64,000 nt of DNA from JACMLD01 sp044223995 (GTDB taxonomy: Bacteria; Bacteroidota; Bacteroidia; Chitinophagales; Chitinophagaceae), in assembly GCA_044223995.1 (NCBI GenBank), contig JBGALE010000003.1, positions 682,001 through 746,000 of the forward strand, in the 5' to 3' direction. Below, piece after piece: positions 1-8,261 of the stretch. A program made the position numbers and the translations under genes. The notes under the pieces are model-generated. The model was not told the DNA's origin, did no database searches, and was given only the letters and a program-made list of their open reading frames with translations. The first letter of the stretch is position 1; each line of letters opens with the position of its first letter.

Positions 1-178
1 TTGCGTTATTTTTTGATTCATCCAATTCTGCCGTGTCAAAGATATGAACGATGACCCTATAATTTTTATCTCCAAATAACATGATGGTGGAATCATGGAT
101 CGGTTTTATTGTTGATGCGGTACCTCCAAACAAATTCACCAGTAATGTCATCAGAAGCATCACTATTAATTTCCCCAT
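1..178 (-). CDS. Secreted hypothetical protein, 3' end cut by window edge
   Basis: An open frame runs on the minus strand from an ATG at 176-178 to the window edge, about 59 codons, with no stop. The N-terminus (MGKLIVMLLMTLLVNLFGG) is a hydrophobic stretch typical of a signal peptide, followed by a polar region. Nothing further identifies it. It is divergent from the T9SS cargo gene, with a 177-bp gap between them. The start is the first ATG giving a signal peptide; a nearby ATG at about 190 is out of frame. Function unknown. Confidence 0.55.
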   Translation of the reverse strand, partial: MGKLIVMLLMTLLVNLFGGTASTIKPIHDSTIMLFGDKNYRVIVHIFDTAELDESKNNA

Positions 179-355
179 ATATAAAATCCATTTTTCATGA
201 ATAGCAATCAAAGCTTTTAGAAAACACGCCAATGACTTGCGCTATCTGAAAATACCAAGTATGTTCGGTTAAAAATAACGGGTTTAAACCATAATTTCAT
301 TGTAATTTGTGGAGATGGCCGGAGGTGGCATACGGAGCCTGCTTGTTCGAAACTA

Positions 356-2368
356 ATGCAGCATACGCGGAAATATCATGTACTATTCCTTTTCCTGTGC
401 CTGTTGGGGCGTAGTACCATTTTTGCCCAAAGCAACCCGGTCTACCTCCAGGATTTTGGCAAAGGCAATGAAGACCCCAATACCATCGGCAACCCATTGC
501 CAGCCGGATCAACCTTCTTCACTTTTGAAGGCGTTACCTGCCCCTCTCCCGGCAACTATACCATTGTACGCCGGATACCCATCGTGAGTTGTTTCAGCAA
601 TGCCTGGATCTTACTCACCCGGGACGATTCGCCCAATAACGTGGACTTTGGTATGTGCATGCTCATCAACAACAAAACAGATCCCAATAACCGTCTGGTA
701 TACCAGGACACTGTTTCCAAACCACTCTGTCCCGGCACCACCTATCACTATGGATTTTCTGTTATCAATGTATCGGCGCGCACACCCTGTGTCAATGGCC
801 CCGACTTCCCCGTACTCGAATACCGGCTCGAGGATGGCAACGGCGCATTGCTCTTTAAAGACACCACGCGCCCATGGGTAGACTATGCAGAAACGCCGCC
901 GCCCGGCAAATACGTGTTCAATAAATTTGGATTCGATTTTAGCCTGCCCGTACCCGTTAGTAAACTGGTGATGAAGATAAACCTGCTGCATAAAACATAC
1001 GACTGCGCCGAAGATTTTGCCATTGACAATGTTATCATCTATCCCCTTGGTCCCGATGCAGCCATCACCTTCAACAACGAACCACCTGCCACCATTGTAA
1101 AGAGTGTTTGCTTCCAGCAAAACAAAACTTTTTCCATGACAGGTACGGTAGGAAATTATTATACCAATACGGCTTTGCAATGGCAGCAAAGTACCGACAG
1201 CGGTCTTACCTGGGTAGATATCCCGGGCGCTACATCGCTTACATATACAAATACATTTTCCGTACCGGATACTTTTATATACAGGCTCACCGCAGCCGAA
1301 GCCTCCAAAATAGGAAATATCAACTGCCGGATTACATCCAATACACTGCGTGTAAATGTAAACGGACTGCCCACCAATTATTCCATTACCAGCAATTCAC
1401 CGGTCTGCTCCGGTCAGCCACTTAGTTTTCATGCAGATGGTGCTTCTTCCTATATATGGACTGGCCCGAATGGATTTTATGATAATATACCTTACCCGGG
1501 AATTTATCAGTCATCATTGGCCGACAGCGGCACCTATTATATACAGGTATTCAGCAATGGTGGTTGTACCAAAACCGATAGCATTCATGTAACCATTATC
1601 GGTACCGATGTACATGCGGCACCTGATACGGCGATCTGCAAGGGAAGAACGGTGACTTTACGCGCGAGCCTGGGTACAAGCTATTCCTGGACGCCTGCAG
1701 CAGGATTGTCATCAACTGTCACTGCTAATCCAACTGCCCGTCCCCTTGCAACCACTACTTATGTTGTGAACGTTACTGATAAAGACGGCTGCAGTGATAC
1801 TGCGCATGTAACCGTGAAGGTAATCAACAAGAATGCTGTTGTCGCCGGCATTGCCGGTACAGATTATCTATGCCGCCCTTCCGACTCTGCTACCTTCAAA
1901 GACATCAGTACCGGCGCCATTACACGGTGGAACTGGGATTTTGGCAACGGACAAACAACAACGGATCCTGTTCCCGCCACGCAATATTATTCCATAGCTG
2001 GCAGTGACCAGGCATTTACCGTTCGCCTCGCCGTTGCTGATTCCGTGGGTTGTACAGATACAGCTGTTCATGTGGTGAAGGTAGCGGGCAATTGCTTTAT
2101 CGCCGTCCCCAATGCATTTACACCCAATGGTGACGGGTCTAACGATTACCTGTACCCGCTGAATGCCTACAAGGCGACCAACCTCAGCTTCCGTGTTTAC
2201 AACAGGTTCGGCTTCCTGGTATTTGAAACGCGTGATTGGACCAACAAATGGGATGGGAAAGTAAATGGTGTATTGCAAGCCAGTGGTGCCTACGTATGGA
2301 TACTCCAATATACTGATGCTGCGGGGAAAAAAATTTCGCTCAAAGGCACCAGCATTTTGATACGGTGA
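356..2368 (+). CDS. T9SS type B cargo protein with Ig-like/PKD domains and CHU_C C-terminus
   Basis: A 670-residue secreted protein. Residues 1-25 form a signal peptide ending in IFAQ. The middle holds several Cys-rich Ig-like modules, including repeated 'C..G..VTLRA..G.SYSWTP' patterns. A PKD domain near residues 505-575 carries the WNWDFGNGQ signature. The last ~90 residues, starting at VPNAFTPNGDGSND, are the gliding-motility CHU_C domain, the type B sorting signal of the type IX secretion system. Family knowledge implies export to the cell surface or medium. No catalytic domain is visible, so adhesion or surface display is only an inference. It is convergent with mscL, with a heptad repeat island between them. 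Confidence 0.9.
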   Translation: MQHTRKYHVLFLFLCLLGRSTIFAQSNPVYLQDFGKGNEDPNTIGNPLPAGSTFFTFEGVTCPSPGNYTIVRRIPIVSCFSNAWILLTRDDSPNNVDFGMCMLINNKTDPNNRLVYQDTVSKPLCPGTTYHYGFSVINVSARTPCVNGPDFPVLEYRLEDGNGALLFKDTTRPWVDYAETPPPGKYVFNKFGFDFSLPVPVSKLVMKINLLHKTYDCAEDFAIDNVIIYPLGPDAAITFNNEPPATIVKSVCFQQNKTFSMTGTVGNYYTNTALQWQQSTDSGLTWVDIPGATSLTYTNTFSVPDTFIYRLTAAEASKIGNINCRITSNTLRVNVNGLPTNYSITSNSPVCSGQPLSFHADGASSYIWTGPNGFYDNIPYPGIYQSSLADSGTYYIQVFSNGGCTKTDSIHVTIIGTDVHAAPDTAICKGRTVTLRASLGTSYSWTPAAGLSSTVTANPTARPLATTTYVVNVTDKDGCSDTAHVTVKVINKNAVVAGIAGTDYLCRPSDSATFKDISTGAITRWNWDFGNGQTTTDPVPATQYYSIAGSDQAFTVRLAVADSVGCTDTAVHVVKVAGNCFIAVPNAFTPNGDGSNDYLYPLNAYKATNLSFRVYNRFGFLVFETRDWTNKWDGKVNGVLQASGAYVWILQYTDAAGKKISLKGTSILIR

Positions 2369-2382
2369 GGGTTTTGGGTTTA

Positions 2383-2499
2383 TAGTTTATAGTTTTTAGT
2401 TTTTAGTTTTTAGTTAATAGTTTTATTAGTTGAGTAAAAAGAATAATTCTTAATTCTTAATTCTTAATTCTTAATTCTTAATTCTTAATTATTAATTAA
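2383..2499. repeat. Heptad repeat island 1 (TAGTTTT and AATTCTT units)
   Basis: Six 7-bp units of TAGTTTT type occupy 2383-2424, and six perfect AATTCTT units plus one variant occupy 2445-2493. The array starts 15 bp after the stop of the upstream gene and lies between convergent genes. It belongs to the dispersed family described under findings. No hairpin with a T-run is evident here. Confidence 0.9.
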
Positions 2500-2569
2500 A
2501 AAAAATGGCCCCACCATGACAGTGGAACCATTTCGGCGATTAGAGGTAAACAGTTGAATATGTTGTTCT

Positions 2570-2938
2570 CTATTTAGATAATTTATCCCTGATTTCCATC
2601 AGCAGTTTATCGGTGCTGGATGGCTCCGCAGCAGCCGGTACTTCTTTTTTCTCCAGGCTCTTCATCGCCTTGATGATCATAAAGAGCACAAAAGCTATCA
2701 CAACAAATTTGATCACAGCAGCGAGGAACTTTCCATACTTTACAGATCCCCATACCAGTTTATCGAGATCATCGGCATGTGCGGCCTTTAATGCAGGTGC
2801 GAGTAATAGCGGTGTAATAACATCTTCCACCAAGGAAGATACAATTGCACCAAAAGCGGCACCAATTACAACAGCCACTGCGAGGTCAACCACATTGCCT
2901 CTCATGATAAATCCCTTGAATTCTTTCAGCATTCCCAT
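2570..2938 (-). CDS. mscL: Large-conductance mechanosensitive channel MscL
   Basis: A 122-residue protein with the MscL signature FIMRGNVVDLAVAVVIGAAFG at the N-terminus. It has TM1 at about residues 15-45, a periplasmic loop, TM2 at about 68-92 (YGKFLAAVIKFVVIAFVLFMII), and a charged C-terminal helix. The length and order match the family. In the inner membrane it opens at high tension to release solutes during hypo-osmotic shock. It ends in a short gap facing the T9SS cargo gene. The start ATG is the first of two (MGM), and the assignment is secure. Confidence 0.96.
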   Translation of the reverse strand: MGMLKEFKGFIMRGNVVDLAVAVVIGAAFGAIVSSLVEDVITPLLLAPALKAAHADDLDKLVWGSVKYGKFLAAVIKFVVIAFVLFMIIKAMKSLEKKEVPAAAEPSSTDKLLMEIRDKLSK

Positions 2939-3046
2939 AATAGTAGATTTTAGTATTTAGTAAATAAAAATGAGACAAAGGAAAATGGAACAAAGAACCA
3001 GCTTCAAATGGTTTAAACAGGTTCAGTTGCTTATAAAGGGTATGAA

Positions 3047-3721
3047 TTATAAACGTACGCTTACAGATACGCGGCGATCTTTTACACGATCACTCTCGGG
3101 AGCATCTGCCGGGTATTTTGCCTGGGCCGAACCATATCCTTCTGCATCTACTATCTGTGTGGCTACACCACCCTTGTCGAGGGCGACCCGTACTGATTTA
3201 GCCCTGTCGCCGGATAATTTTTTATTACTGGCTTCATTACCAGTTTTATCGGTATAGCCGCCAATTTTTATTTTCACAGCAGGAAAAGCCTTTAGTATGG
3301 CGGCAATGTTATCCACCTGTTTTTGGCTTTCAATGGTAAGTTCGGCGCTACCTGTTTTAAAATTGAGGTTGTCAAAATCAAACCAAATCTTCTTTAATGA
3401 ATCTGCTCCCAATTTTTTATAATCTGTTTGTAAAAAAGCTACCAGCTGATCTTCAATACCGCCTTTGAAAGCATCCAATTCGGTACCATTGGGCAACTTC
3501 ACCTTAATGGAAGCCGGACCAGCTGGAACAGGCACTGGTACTTCATTTTTAACAGCAATAGTATCTGTATTGGGTGCTACCACCGCTTCCTTGTTTTCAC
3601 TGCAGCCTTTTATAAAATAGAGTGCCAATGCAACCAGCAGTATAGCAGCCAATATCGTCGTTAACATTTTATAACTCCCACTGTTTACAGGGGCTGGATC
3701 ATCCGTGTAATGTTGTGTCAT
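3047..3721 (-). CDS. OmpA-family peptidoglycan-associated protein
   Basis: A protein of 224 residues from the chosen ATG; a start 20 codons upstream at 3781 is also possible. A single hydrophobic segment (LTTILAAILLVALALYFI, about residues 20-37) anchors it in a membrane. A linker follows, then a C-terminal OmpA-like domain of about 115 residues with FDFDNLNFKTGSAEL, GGYTDKTGNEASNKKLSGDRA and the final RRVSVSV. The Asp and Arg of this fold bind diaminopimelate of peptidoglycan. The likely role is tethering the envelope to the cell wall. There is no beta-barrel, so it is not a porin. Confidence 0.85.
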   Translation of the reverse strand: MTQHYTDDPAPVNSGSYKMLTTILAAILLVALALYFIKGCSENKEAVVAPNTDTIAVKNEVPVPVPAGPASIKVKLPNGTELDAFKGGIEDQLVAFLQTDYKKLGADSLKKIWFDFDNLNFKTGSAELTIESQKQVDNIAAILKAFPAVKIKIGGYTDKTGNEASNKKLSGDRAKSVRVALDKGGVATQIVDAEGYGSAQAKYPADAPESDRVKDRRVSVSVRL

Positions 3722-4130
3722 ATGATTGGTTTTAGTTGGTATCCGGTTTAGAGCGGGTTCGGGATTGGAACAACTGTTCATCACAGTGGCAGCGGCCGGT
3801 AATTATTTTAAACTCAGCTGGAGACGACCCAGCATGTAAAATAGTTGTACCCGGGCAAAAAATTAAAAAAAATCGGGACAATGCAATTCTAAAAATTCCC
3901 ACATGCCTGATTACAAGGCTCCCAATATTATGATAAATTGTTTTAATAAAGTCCGGCCACGAATTGATGTTTTTAAATTACCCAAATTCCCGAAAAACTT
4001 AACAAATGTCAATTGAGGGTTTGACTGCGACGGCGGGTAAAGGTGTTTTGTAACTGGAAGTTATACAAATCCTGGCTAAAGGCGGCAATTTGATGCCAGT
4101 TTTTTTGAGGCAGATTGCGGGAGGAAGTGG
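3722..4130. other. Intergenic region upstream of the OmpA-like gene
   Basis: No convincing coding frame is seen apart from the possible 20-codon N-terminal extension of the OmpA-like gene at 3722-3781. The rest is AT-rich, and I found no clear TANNTTTG box on the minus strand and no terminator-like hairpin. The right end passes directly into heptad repeat island 2. Confidence 0.5.
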
Positions 4131-4212
4131 TAAGTAGTAAGTTTTAAGTGATAAGTTTTAAGTTGTAAGTTACAATAGAGGCGGGAGGCGGGAGGCGAAA
4201 GGTGGAAGGAGG
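4131..4212. repeat. Heptad repeat island 2 (TAAGTTN and GAGGCGG units)
   Basis: Six TAAGTNN units (4131-4172) in perfect 7-bp phase, a 5-bp spacer, then five purine-rich 7-bp units (two GAGGCGG, then GAGGCGA, AAGGTGG, AAGGAGG) at 4178-4212. The island lies 31 bp beyond the stop codon of the minus-strand gene at 4244. The same two unit types recur together in the island at 43143-43365. Confidence 0.9.
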
Positions 4213-4243
4213 AAGGCAATAATCAAAATAAAATGAACTTTCG

Positions 4244-4759
4244 CTATGCTATCCGTGCAGATTCTAATCCCAGTTCCTCTTCAAATGCTGAACGCAAACT
4301 ATATGCAGCCCCTTTCGCTATACCCACCACTATAGGAAGACCAACAATTAAAATAAACAAGCCAATATAAACATGGGCGATATTCCCCGGCCCAGATAAT
4401 AACCCGGTTAATTCACCGATGCCCGATAATATTGTAACAATAATTAAAAATGTAAATAGCATACCGGGTTTTACGGCAATTTCAATTTTTGTTTTATTAT
4501 CATCCACTACTGTTATAACTCCTTTTAGAATTGCCAGGTTGTTAAAGTATGGGGAAAAAACTGATGCAGGCCATCTTGTCTTAACAACCACGAAGGTATT
4601 TGGATAATCAACGAATTCACCAGACATACAGGAAGGCGAAAAAAATTGACTGCCTGTAGTAAAAAAACCTTCTAACAGATCAATTAACGCATTACCTGGT
4701 TTATTAAGCGTATAATTAAATACGGTATAGGTAAATAGTTCGCGGAAATATCTAACCAT
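4244..4759 (-). CDS. Hypothetical membrane protein, two C-terminal TM segments
   Basis: 171 residues, family not recognised. The first ~95 residues look soluble, with several aromatic residues (RYFRELFTYTVFNYTL). Two strong hydrophobic segments follow: MLFTFLIIVTILSGIGELTGLL (about 99-120) and AHVYIGLFILIVGLPIVVGIA (about 128-148). The tail is acidic (FEEELGLESARIA). This topology suggests an inner-membrane protein with a soluble N-terminal domain. It is a single gene between two repeat islands, with no operon partner to hint at function. The reading frame is intact, and codon use and length support a real gene. Confidence 0.6.
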   Translation of the reverse strand: MVRYFRELFTYTVFNYTLNKPGNALIDLLEGFFTTGSQFFSPSCMSGEFVDYPNTFVVVKTRWPASVFSPYFNNLAILKGVITVVDDNKTKIEIAVKPGMLFTFLIIVTILSGIGELTGLLSGPGNIAHVYIGLFILIVGLPIVVGIAKGAAYSLRSAFEEELGLESARIA

Positions 4760-4813
4760 TATTAATGTTATCTATGTATTACAATAGTAAGATTTGGGAT
4801 TTGAAAAGCAGAC

Positions 4814-4905
4814 GTTAGTCGGTAGTCATGTTTAAAGTTTGGAGTCTATAGTTTTCAGTAACAAATTCTTAATTATTAATTATTAATTTCTAATTACTAA
4901 TTATC
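4814..4905. repeat. Heptad repeat island 3 (homologous to island 4)
   Basis: This stretch reads as 7-bp units: AGTC/AGTT-type units at 4814-4862 and AATTNNT units at 4864-4905. The last unit overlaps the stop codon of the TfoX-like gene. On the minus strand, about 58 bp of it match the island at 8281-8563 with only about six differences, in the same orientation relative to the adjoining stop codon. It is therefore a true dispersed element, not just low-complexity DNA. Confidence 0.9.
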
Positions 4906-5248
4906 GTTTCCGTTTCTTCGACGGTTTGGCGATTTTATTATAGTCCAGCGCCAGTTTAATCCAGTATTCCAGCTTTTTCTTAGTATTCAATGCGTGAATA
5001 TCAACAAATGCAAACCCCTTCATTACTTTCCCGGTAAAATCCATCGGGGTACAACCTTCCTTCAACATGATTTCTTCCGTCATCATTGGGTTAAAACGGA
5101 TCATCATCCGTTCCGATTCCACACCCACACACATCTTATCGTTTACCATAAAACACAAACCACCAAACATCTTTTTTTCTTCGACGTTCATACCTGTTTG
5201 CGCAAAGATTTCCCTGGCACGGTCAGCCAGTTTTTCATTGAAGGCCAT
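4901..5248 (-). CDS. TfoX/Sxy N-terminal domain protein
   Basis: A 115-residue protein matching the TfoX_N family: KMFGGLCFMVNDKMCVGV is the characteristic glycine-containing strand pair, followed by MMIRFNP and MDFTGKVMKGFAFV. The C-terminus is Lys/Arg-rich (KPSKKRKR). Stand-alone TfoX_N proteins are common in Bacteroidota. Full TfoX/Sxy proteins regulate competence with CRP, but the function of the isolated domain is not established. Its stop codon overlaps the last unit of repeat island 3. Confidence 0.85.
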   Translation of the reverse strand: MAFNEKLADRAREIFAQTGMNVEEKKMFGGLCFMVNDKMCVGVESERMMIRFNPMMTEEIMLKEGCTPMDFTGKVMKGFAFVDIHALNTKKKLEYWIKLALDYNKIAKPSKKRKR

Positions 5249-5364
5249 AAAATAATTTTACATAGAACAAACTATTGCAGTAAAATTAAATGATTTTGGT
5301 TTTATCCGCCGCGCAACCTGCTACTGTCAATTATTGCTTGTTGTAAATAAACACCATCATCTAT

Positions 5365-5397
5365 AAAAAACTCCCCATCCAAAGAAAGACGGGGAGT
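5365..5397 (-). terminator. Rho-independent terminator of the DUF1508 gene
   Basis: On the minus strand ACTCCCC pairs with GGGGAGT across a 14-nt loop and is followed directly by a run of six T. It lies about 35 bp beyond the stop codon of the DUF1508 gene, in the correct direction. Confidence 0.85.
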
Positions 5398-5432
5398 CAA
5401 TAATTCAAATACAGTGTACGCGCGATCGGTTC

Positions 5433-5762
5433 TTATGCCTGATCTACCACTGCTCCATCGGGTGCGTTGGATTTTACGGAGGAAATACCAACCTCACGGG
5501 ATGCTTCCGTTTCATACATTTCACTGGTACCTACTACCTGGCCATTGGTTGCCTTGAGGGTAAAATAATACTTTCCGTTTTTGGCCGTCTTCTTTTCGTA
5601 CTTGCTGTCGTCTTTTGCATTGCGTTTTACAGAATCAACACCACCGAGGCAATTGGTTTTCGTGGTGTATCCTTCACTGGTAAGAATGATTTCTCCGTTG
5701 ACAGCTTTCAGGTTAAACTGGAACTCACCATTGGTTCTTTTTGTGACAACATAATTTCCCAT
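5433..5762 (-). CDS. YegP family protein, duplicated DUF1508 domain
   Basis: A 109-residue protein made of two tandem DUF1508 (YegP-like) modules. The first begins EFQFNLKAVNGEIILTSEGY and the second YYFTLKATNGQVVGTSEMY. Each is followed by a block of 'G..SVK.NA.DD/DG' type. This two-module form is the usual family architecture. The biochemical role is unknown. I placed the start at the ATG of MGNYVV; a longer reading would need a TTG three codons upstream. It is monocistronic, with a strong terminator downstream. Confidence 0.88.
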   Translation of the reverse strand: MGNYVVTKRTNGEFQFNLKAVNGEIILTSEGYTTKTNCLGGVDSVKRNAKDDSKYEKKTAKNGKYYFTLKATNGQVVGTSEMYETEASREVGISSVKSNAPDGAVVDQA

Positions 5763-5977
5763 AATAGACAAGTTTATAAGTGATGAATAAAAACGACATC
5801 CATTCGGGGGGAATTCTACTGTTGGGGGTTTACTGACAGTATTATGTACGCTGCTGTTTTACTAAAATGGTAACGGCAAGGTAAAAAAAATAACAAACCG
5901 GGGAATACCCGAAAGCGGGTAATTTCCGGAGAAATTATGCCTTTTACAGTGATGAATGGAGCGCGGGCTGTGACCTG

Positions 5978-6445
5978 CTATTTCAGCCGCTTGTATTTCT
6001 CGATGTTTACCCGGTCCACATTAGCGCCCGGCACTTTTTCAACACCGCTCTGGATCAGGGTATCGTTTTTAAAAGTAATGGTAAAGGTAAAATCGTTCCC
6101 TTCCCACTGGCGGTCGTTGCAATATTCGAGGTGTTCGGTATAGGAACTGTCTTTCAGGGAATAAGCACCACCACCAGCGCTAAAATCTGCTGTGCTGTCC
6201 TTCCCTTTATTCAGATCATGTTTGAGGAAAGCAAAATGAGAGGCGTTGATGATCTTTATAAACGATACTTTTTTTGTGTAGTCAGTAACTGTTGTATCGT
6301 TTTTGTCAATGAGCGTACCTGAGATCAGTTGCCAGGTGCCTTCAATGGGCAGTTTATTTTCCAATACAAGGTCGGTGGCAGGTTTTTTTTCGCTGCAGGC
6401 GGCCAATGTAAGAAGCAGCAGCAAGGTTGGTTTGGTTAGGTTCAT
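5978..6445 (-). CDS. Lipocalin-like lipoprotein
   Basis: 155 residues from the ATG of MNLTKPTLLLLLTLAAC, which gives a clean lipoprotein signal with the lipobox Cys at residue 17. An in-frame start 19 codons upstream would bury the signal, so I rejected it. After the Cys come EGTWQLISG and a series of short beta-strands (FAFLKHDL, FTFTITFKNDTL) resembling the lipocalin-like domains common in Bacteroidota lipoproteins. Expected location is the periplasmic face of a membrane. No ligand can be inferred. Confidence 0.75.
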   Translation of the reverse strand: MNLTKPTLLLLLTLAACSEKKPATDLVLENKLPIEGTWQLISGTLIDKNDTTVTDYTKKVSFIKIINASHFAFLKHDLNKGKDSTADFSAGGGAYSLKDSSYTEHLEYCNDRQWEGNDFTFTITFKNDTLIQSGVEKVPGANVDRVNIEKYKRLK

Positions 6446-6566
6446 TGTCGTGCAATTTTTTTTTAAGTGTACCAATGGCACTTGTTCAAATATGCATGAC
6501 AAGATATAGAATTATATCAATCTAACCATTACTGATAATCTTATCTTATAAAATCGTTTACAAGGT

Positions 6567-6803
6567 TTACAAGTGCTGTACCGCCGCCTGCTCATTGCGC
6601 GAATAGCTCCATTCCACTTTTAATGAACCGTCGCGCTGCTGCACTTTGATGGCATCCACCTGGGTGGTGCCCAGTTTATCCACCAGGCGGTGTGCAAATC
6701 TTACCGCCTCAGATTTTGTACTGAATTTATAACCGCTGTGTTTACCCTGCCAGTTCACCCTCCACTGGTTACCGCTGGCAGATACATAAATCATTTTTCT
6801 CAT
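6567..6803 (-). CDS. DUF2188-like small protein
   Basis: A 78-residue protein with the DUF2188 pattern: an N-terminal strand with W (NQWRVNWQGKHSGYKFSTK), a helix (SEAVRFAHRLVDKL), then a second strand (AIKVQQRDGSLKVEWSY). The start is the ATG at 6803; the preceding GTG is also in frame. Function of the family is unknown. No operon partner. Confidence 0.75.
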   Translation of the reverse strand: MRKMIYVSASGNQWRVNWQGKHSGYKFSTKSEAVRFAHRLVDKLGTTQVDAIKVQQRDGSLKVEWSYSRNEQAAVQHL

Positions 6804-7437
6804 CACCGTACTATTTAAACGACAAATAATATTTCACTAAAGTAATTAATTAACACGCAGCTTACCGCCATTTTTCGCGCTCTCCGGGAAATTTATAATC
6901 TGTATAATGAAACAAGGATTTCAATGAATGATACAGTTAGAAGTTTATTGAATATTTCAGGCGAAGGAATGATTTAATAAAAAAAGTTTTACTTCCGCAG
7001 GGAAAGAACAAACAATTTCTATGCCCTGGCTTGACAGCTTTCAGGGCAATCTTTTTTTGTAAGGCGGTTTGGAATATTTTCCAAACCATGGCCTTGTAAC
7101 AGATTTCTTCCGGTGGTCCGGTTTCCTTCAAAAAGTTTTTACCTCACTGTTGTCAATATATTTCTCAAGCATGTAATTTGCTTCCAGCGCAAATATCAGG
7201 CACCAGCCGATGGCATCGATACAACAAAGAGCAATTAAGTAAATGATCATAAGGGTTTGTTTTGGATAAAAAACACCAGCATGCTGAACAGTGCTTAAAC
7301 CAGTTCCAGCTTTTACCGGCAAGATTAATAATGAAGCAGGATCAGTGAGTGTATATGAAGCGGAGGAGGAATGGAAACGAAAACTAAAAAAAGTTCTGGG
7401 TGGGTATTTCGCAATCAATCAAATCTAAGGGAAAAAT
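6804..7437. other. 634-bp region without a convincing gene
   Basis: Several short frames exist but none has a recognisable protein pattern. The most interesting is a 40-codon minus-strand frame (ATG at 7250, stop at 7128) starting MIIYLIALCCIDAIGWCLIF, which could be a single-span membrane microprotein. It has no visible ribosome-binding site or promoter, so I do not call it a gene. Otherwise AT-rich with no repeat island. Confidence 0.4.
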
Positions 7438-7674
7438 TTATTGTCCCGGGATATTTATAAACTTTCTTCTTTCGCGGGATTCTGCACGCAAACGCTTTCT
7501 GACAAATTTTTCTGCGGCATCAATGACAGCTTGTCCATCGCTGCCAAACATGTCGCCGGAAATAATATCGCAAAGTGTTTTGTACTTAACATGCTCCACC
7601 ATTTGATTGATCGCTTTTCGGTCTCCCTTGCGGAGATGGTGCCTGATCCAGGCCAGTTTTTCTTTTGTAACCAT
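7438..7674 (-). CDS. Small basic hypothetical protein
   Basis: A 78-residue, Lys/Arg-rich, predicted all-helical protein (EKLAWIRHHLRKGDRKAINQ at the start, AEKFVRKRLRAESRERRKF near the end) with no transmembrane segment. I do not recognise a family. It is divergent from an XRE-like regulator, and the intervening 202 bp contain two identical palindromes, which suggests shared control. Charge and size would fit a nucleic-acid-associated protein, but that is inference only. Confidence 0.55.
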   Translation of the reverse strand: MVTKEKLAWIRHHLRKGDRKAINQMVEHVKYKTLCDIISGDMFGSDGQAVIDAAEKFVRKRLRAESRERRKFINIPGQ

Positions 7675-7744
7675 TGGTAATTCATTTTTTTAATTAACTT
7701 CAATAATTCGGTAATTAATCGGCACTTGGTCGGGAATCGTAAAG

Positions 7745-7798
7745 TTTAGCTAAAGGTTAATACTGTTATCTGCATGGGGTAATTGCAATTTAGCTAAA
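7745..7798. promoter_or_regulatory. Paired TTTAGCTAAA palindromes, candidate operator
   Basis: The perfect 10-bp palindrome TTTAGCTAAA occurs at 7745-7754 and again at 7789-7798, 44 bp apart (about four helical turns), each followed by G. Both lie between the divergent genes at 7438-7674 and 7877-8260. The latter encodes a putative DNA-binding protein, so autoregulation is the natural inference. Confidence 0.55.
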
Positions 7799-7876
7799 GT
7801 CACATGAATTAATACCGATGGGTATAAACTCATGCTTTTTTATTGATTTCGATCAAGTGGTCAAACCTCTGAAAAA

Positions 7877-8260
7877 ATGGCTATGACAGCATTAAAACAA
7901 GTGGTAGCTCAATTGAAAAAAGACGGCTTGGTGAAAACACAAGCCGAAATTGCCGGCCAGGTACAGCAAAAATCTTCCTATTTCAGTTCTGTTGTCAATG
8001 CCAAAAAGCCCATTTCTGTTACATTGCTGAAACATCTTTACCACAAATTCAACATCAACATCAATTTCATTATATCGGGTGGCAAGGGTGAAATTTATTG
8101 CAGTAAACTGGAAGAATTTATGCTTGAAGAAGGTGAAACCCCCTACCAGGTAATTGCAGATTATAAGTCAATGAAACAGGAAATCATCTCGCTGAAGCAA
8201 CAACTAAACGATAAGGAAAAAATCATCAGGTTGCTGGAAGAATCGGGCGCTAAAAAATAA
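7877..8260 (+). CDS. XRE-like helix-turn-helix regulator with C-terminal coiled coil
   Basis: 127 residues. The N-terminal two-thirds resemble Bacteroidota XRE-type regulators: TQAEIAGQVQQKSSYFSSVV would be the helix-turn-helix, and LLKHLYHKFNININFIISG.GEIY the conserved end of that domain. Residues ~95-125 (MKQEIISLKQQLNDKEKIIR) form a heptad coiled coil, suggesting dimerisation. It is divergent from the small basic protein, with paired TTTAGCTAAA palindromes in between that could be its operator. The target regulon is unknown. Confidence 0.75.
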   Translation: MAMTALKQVVAQLKKDGLVKTQAEIAGQVQQKSSYFSSVVNAKKPISVTLLKHLYHKFNININFIISGGKGEIYCSKLEEFMLEEGETPYQVIADYKSMKQEIISLKQQLNDKEKIIRLLEESGAKK

Positions 8261-8261
8261 C

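Noticed and set aside
2445..2499. AT-rich array as a replication origin or DnaA region
   Set aside because: No DnaA boxes or dnaA/dnaN genes nearby; explained by the heptad family.
7128..7250. 40-codon frame encoding a possible membrane microprotein
   Set aside because: No promoter, ribosome-binding site, homology or operon context; reported only within the intergenic note.
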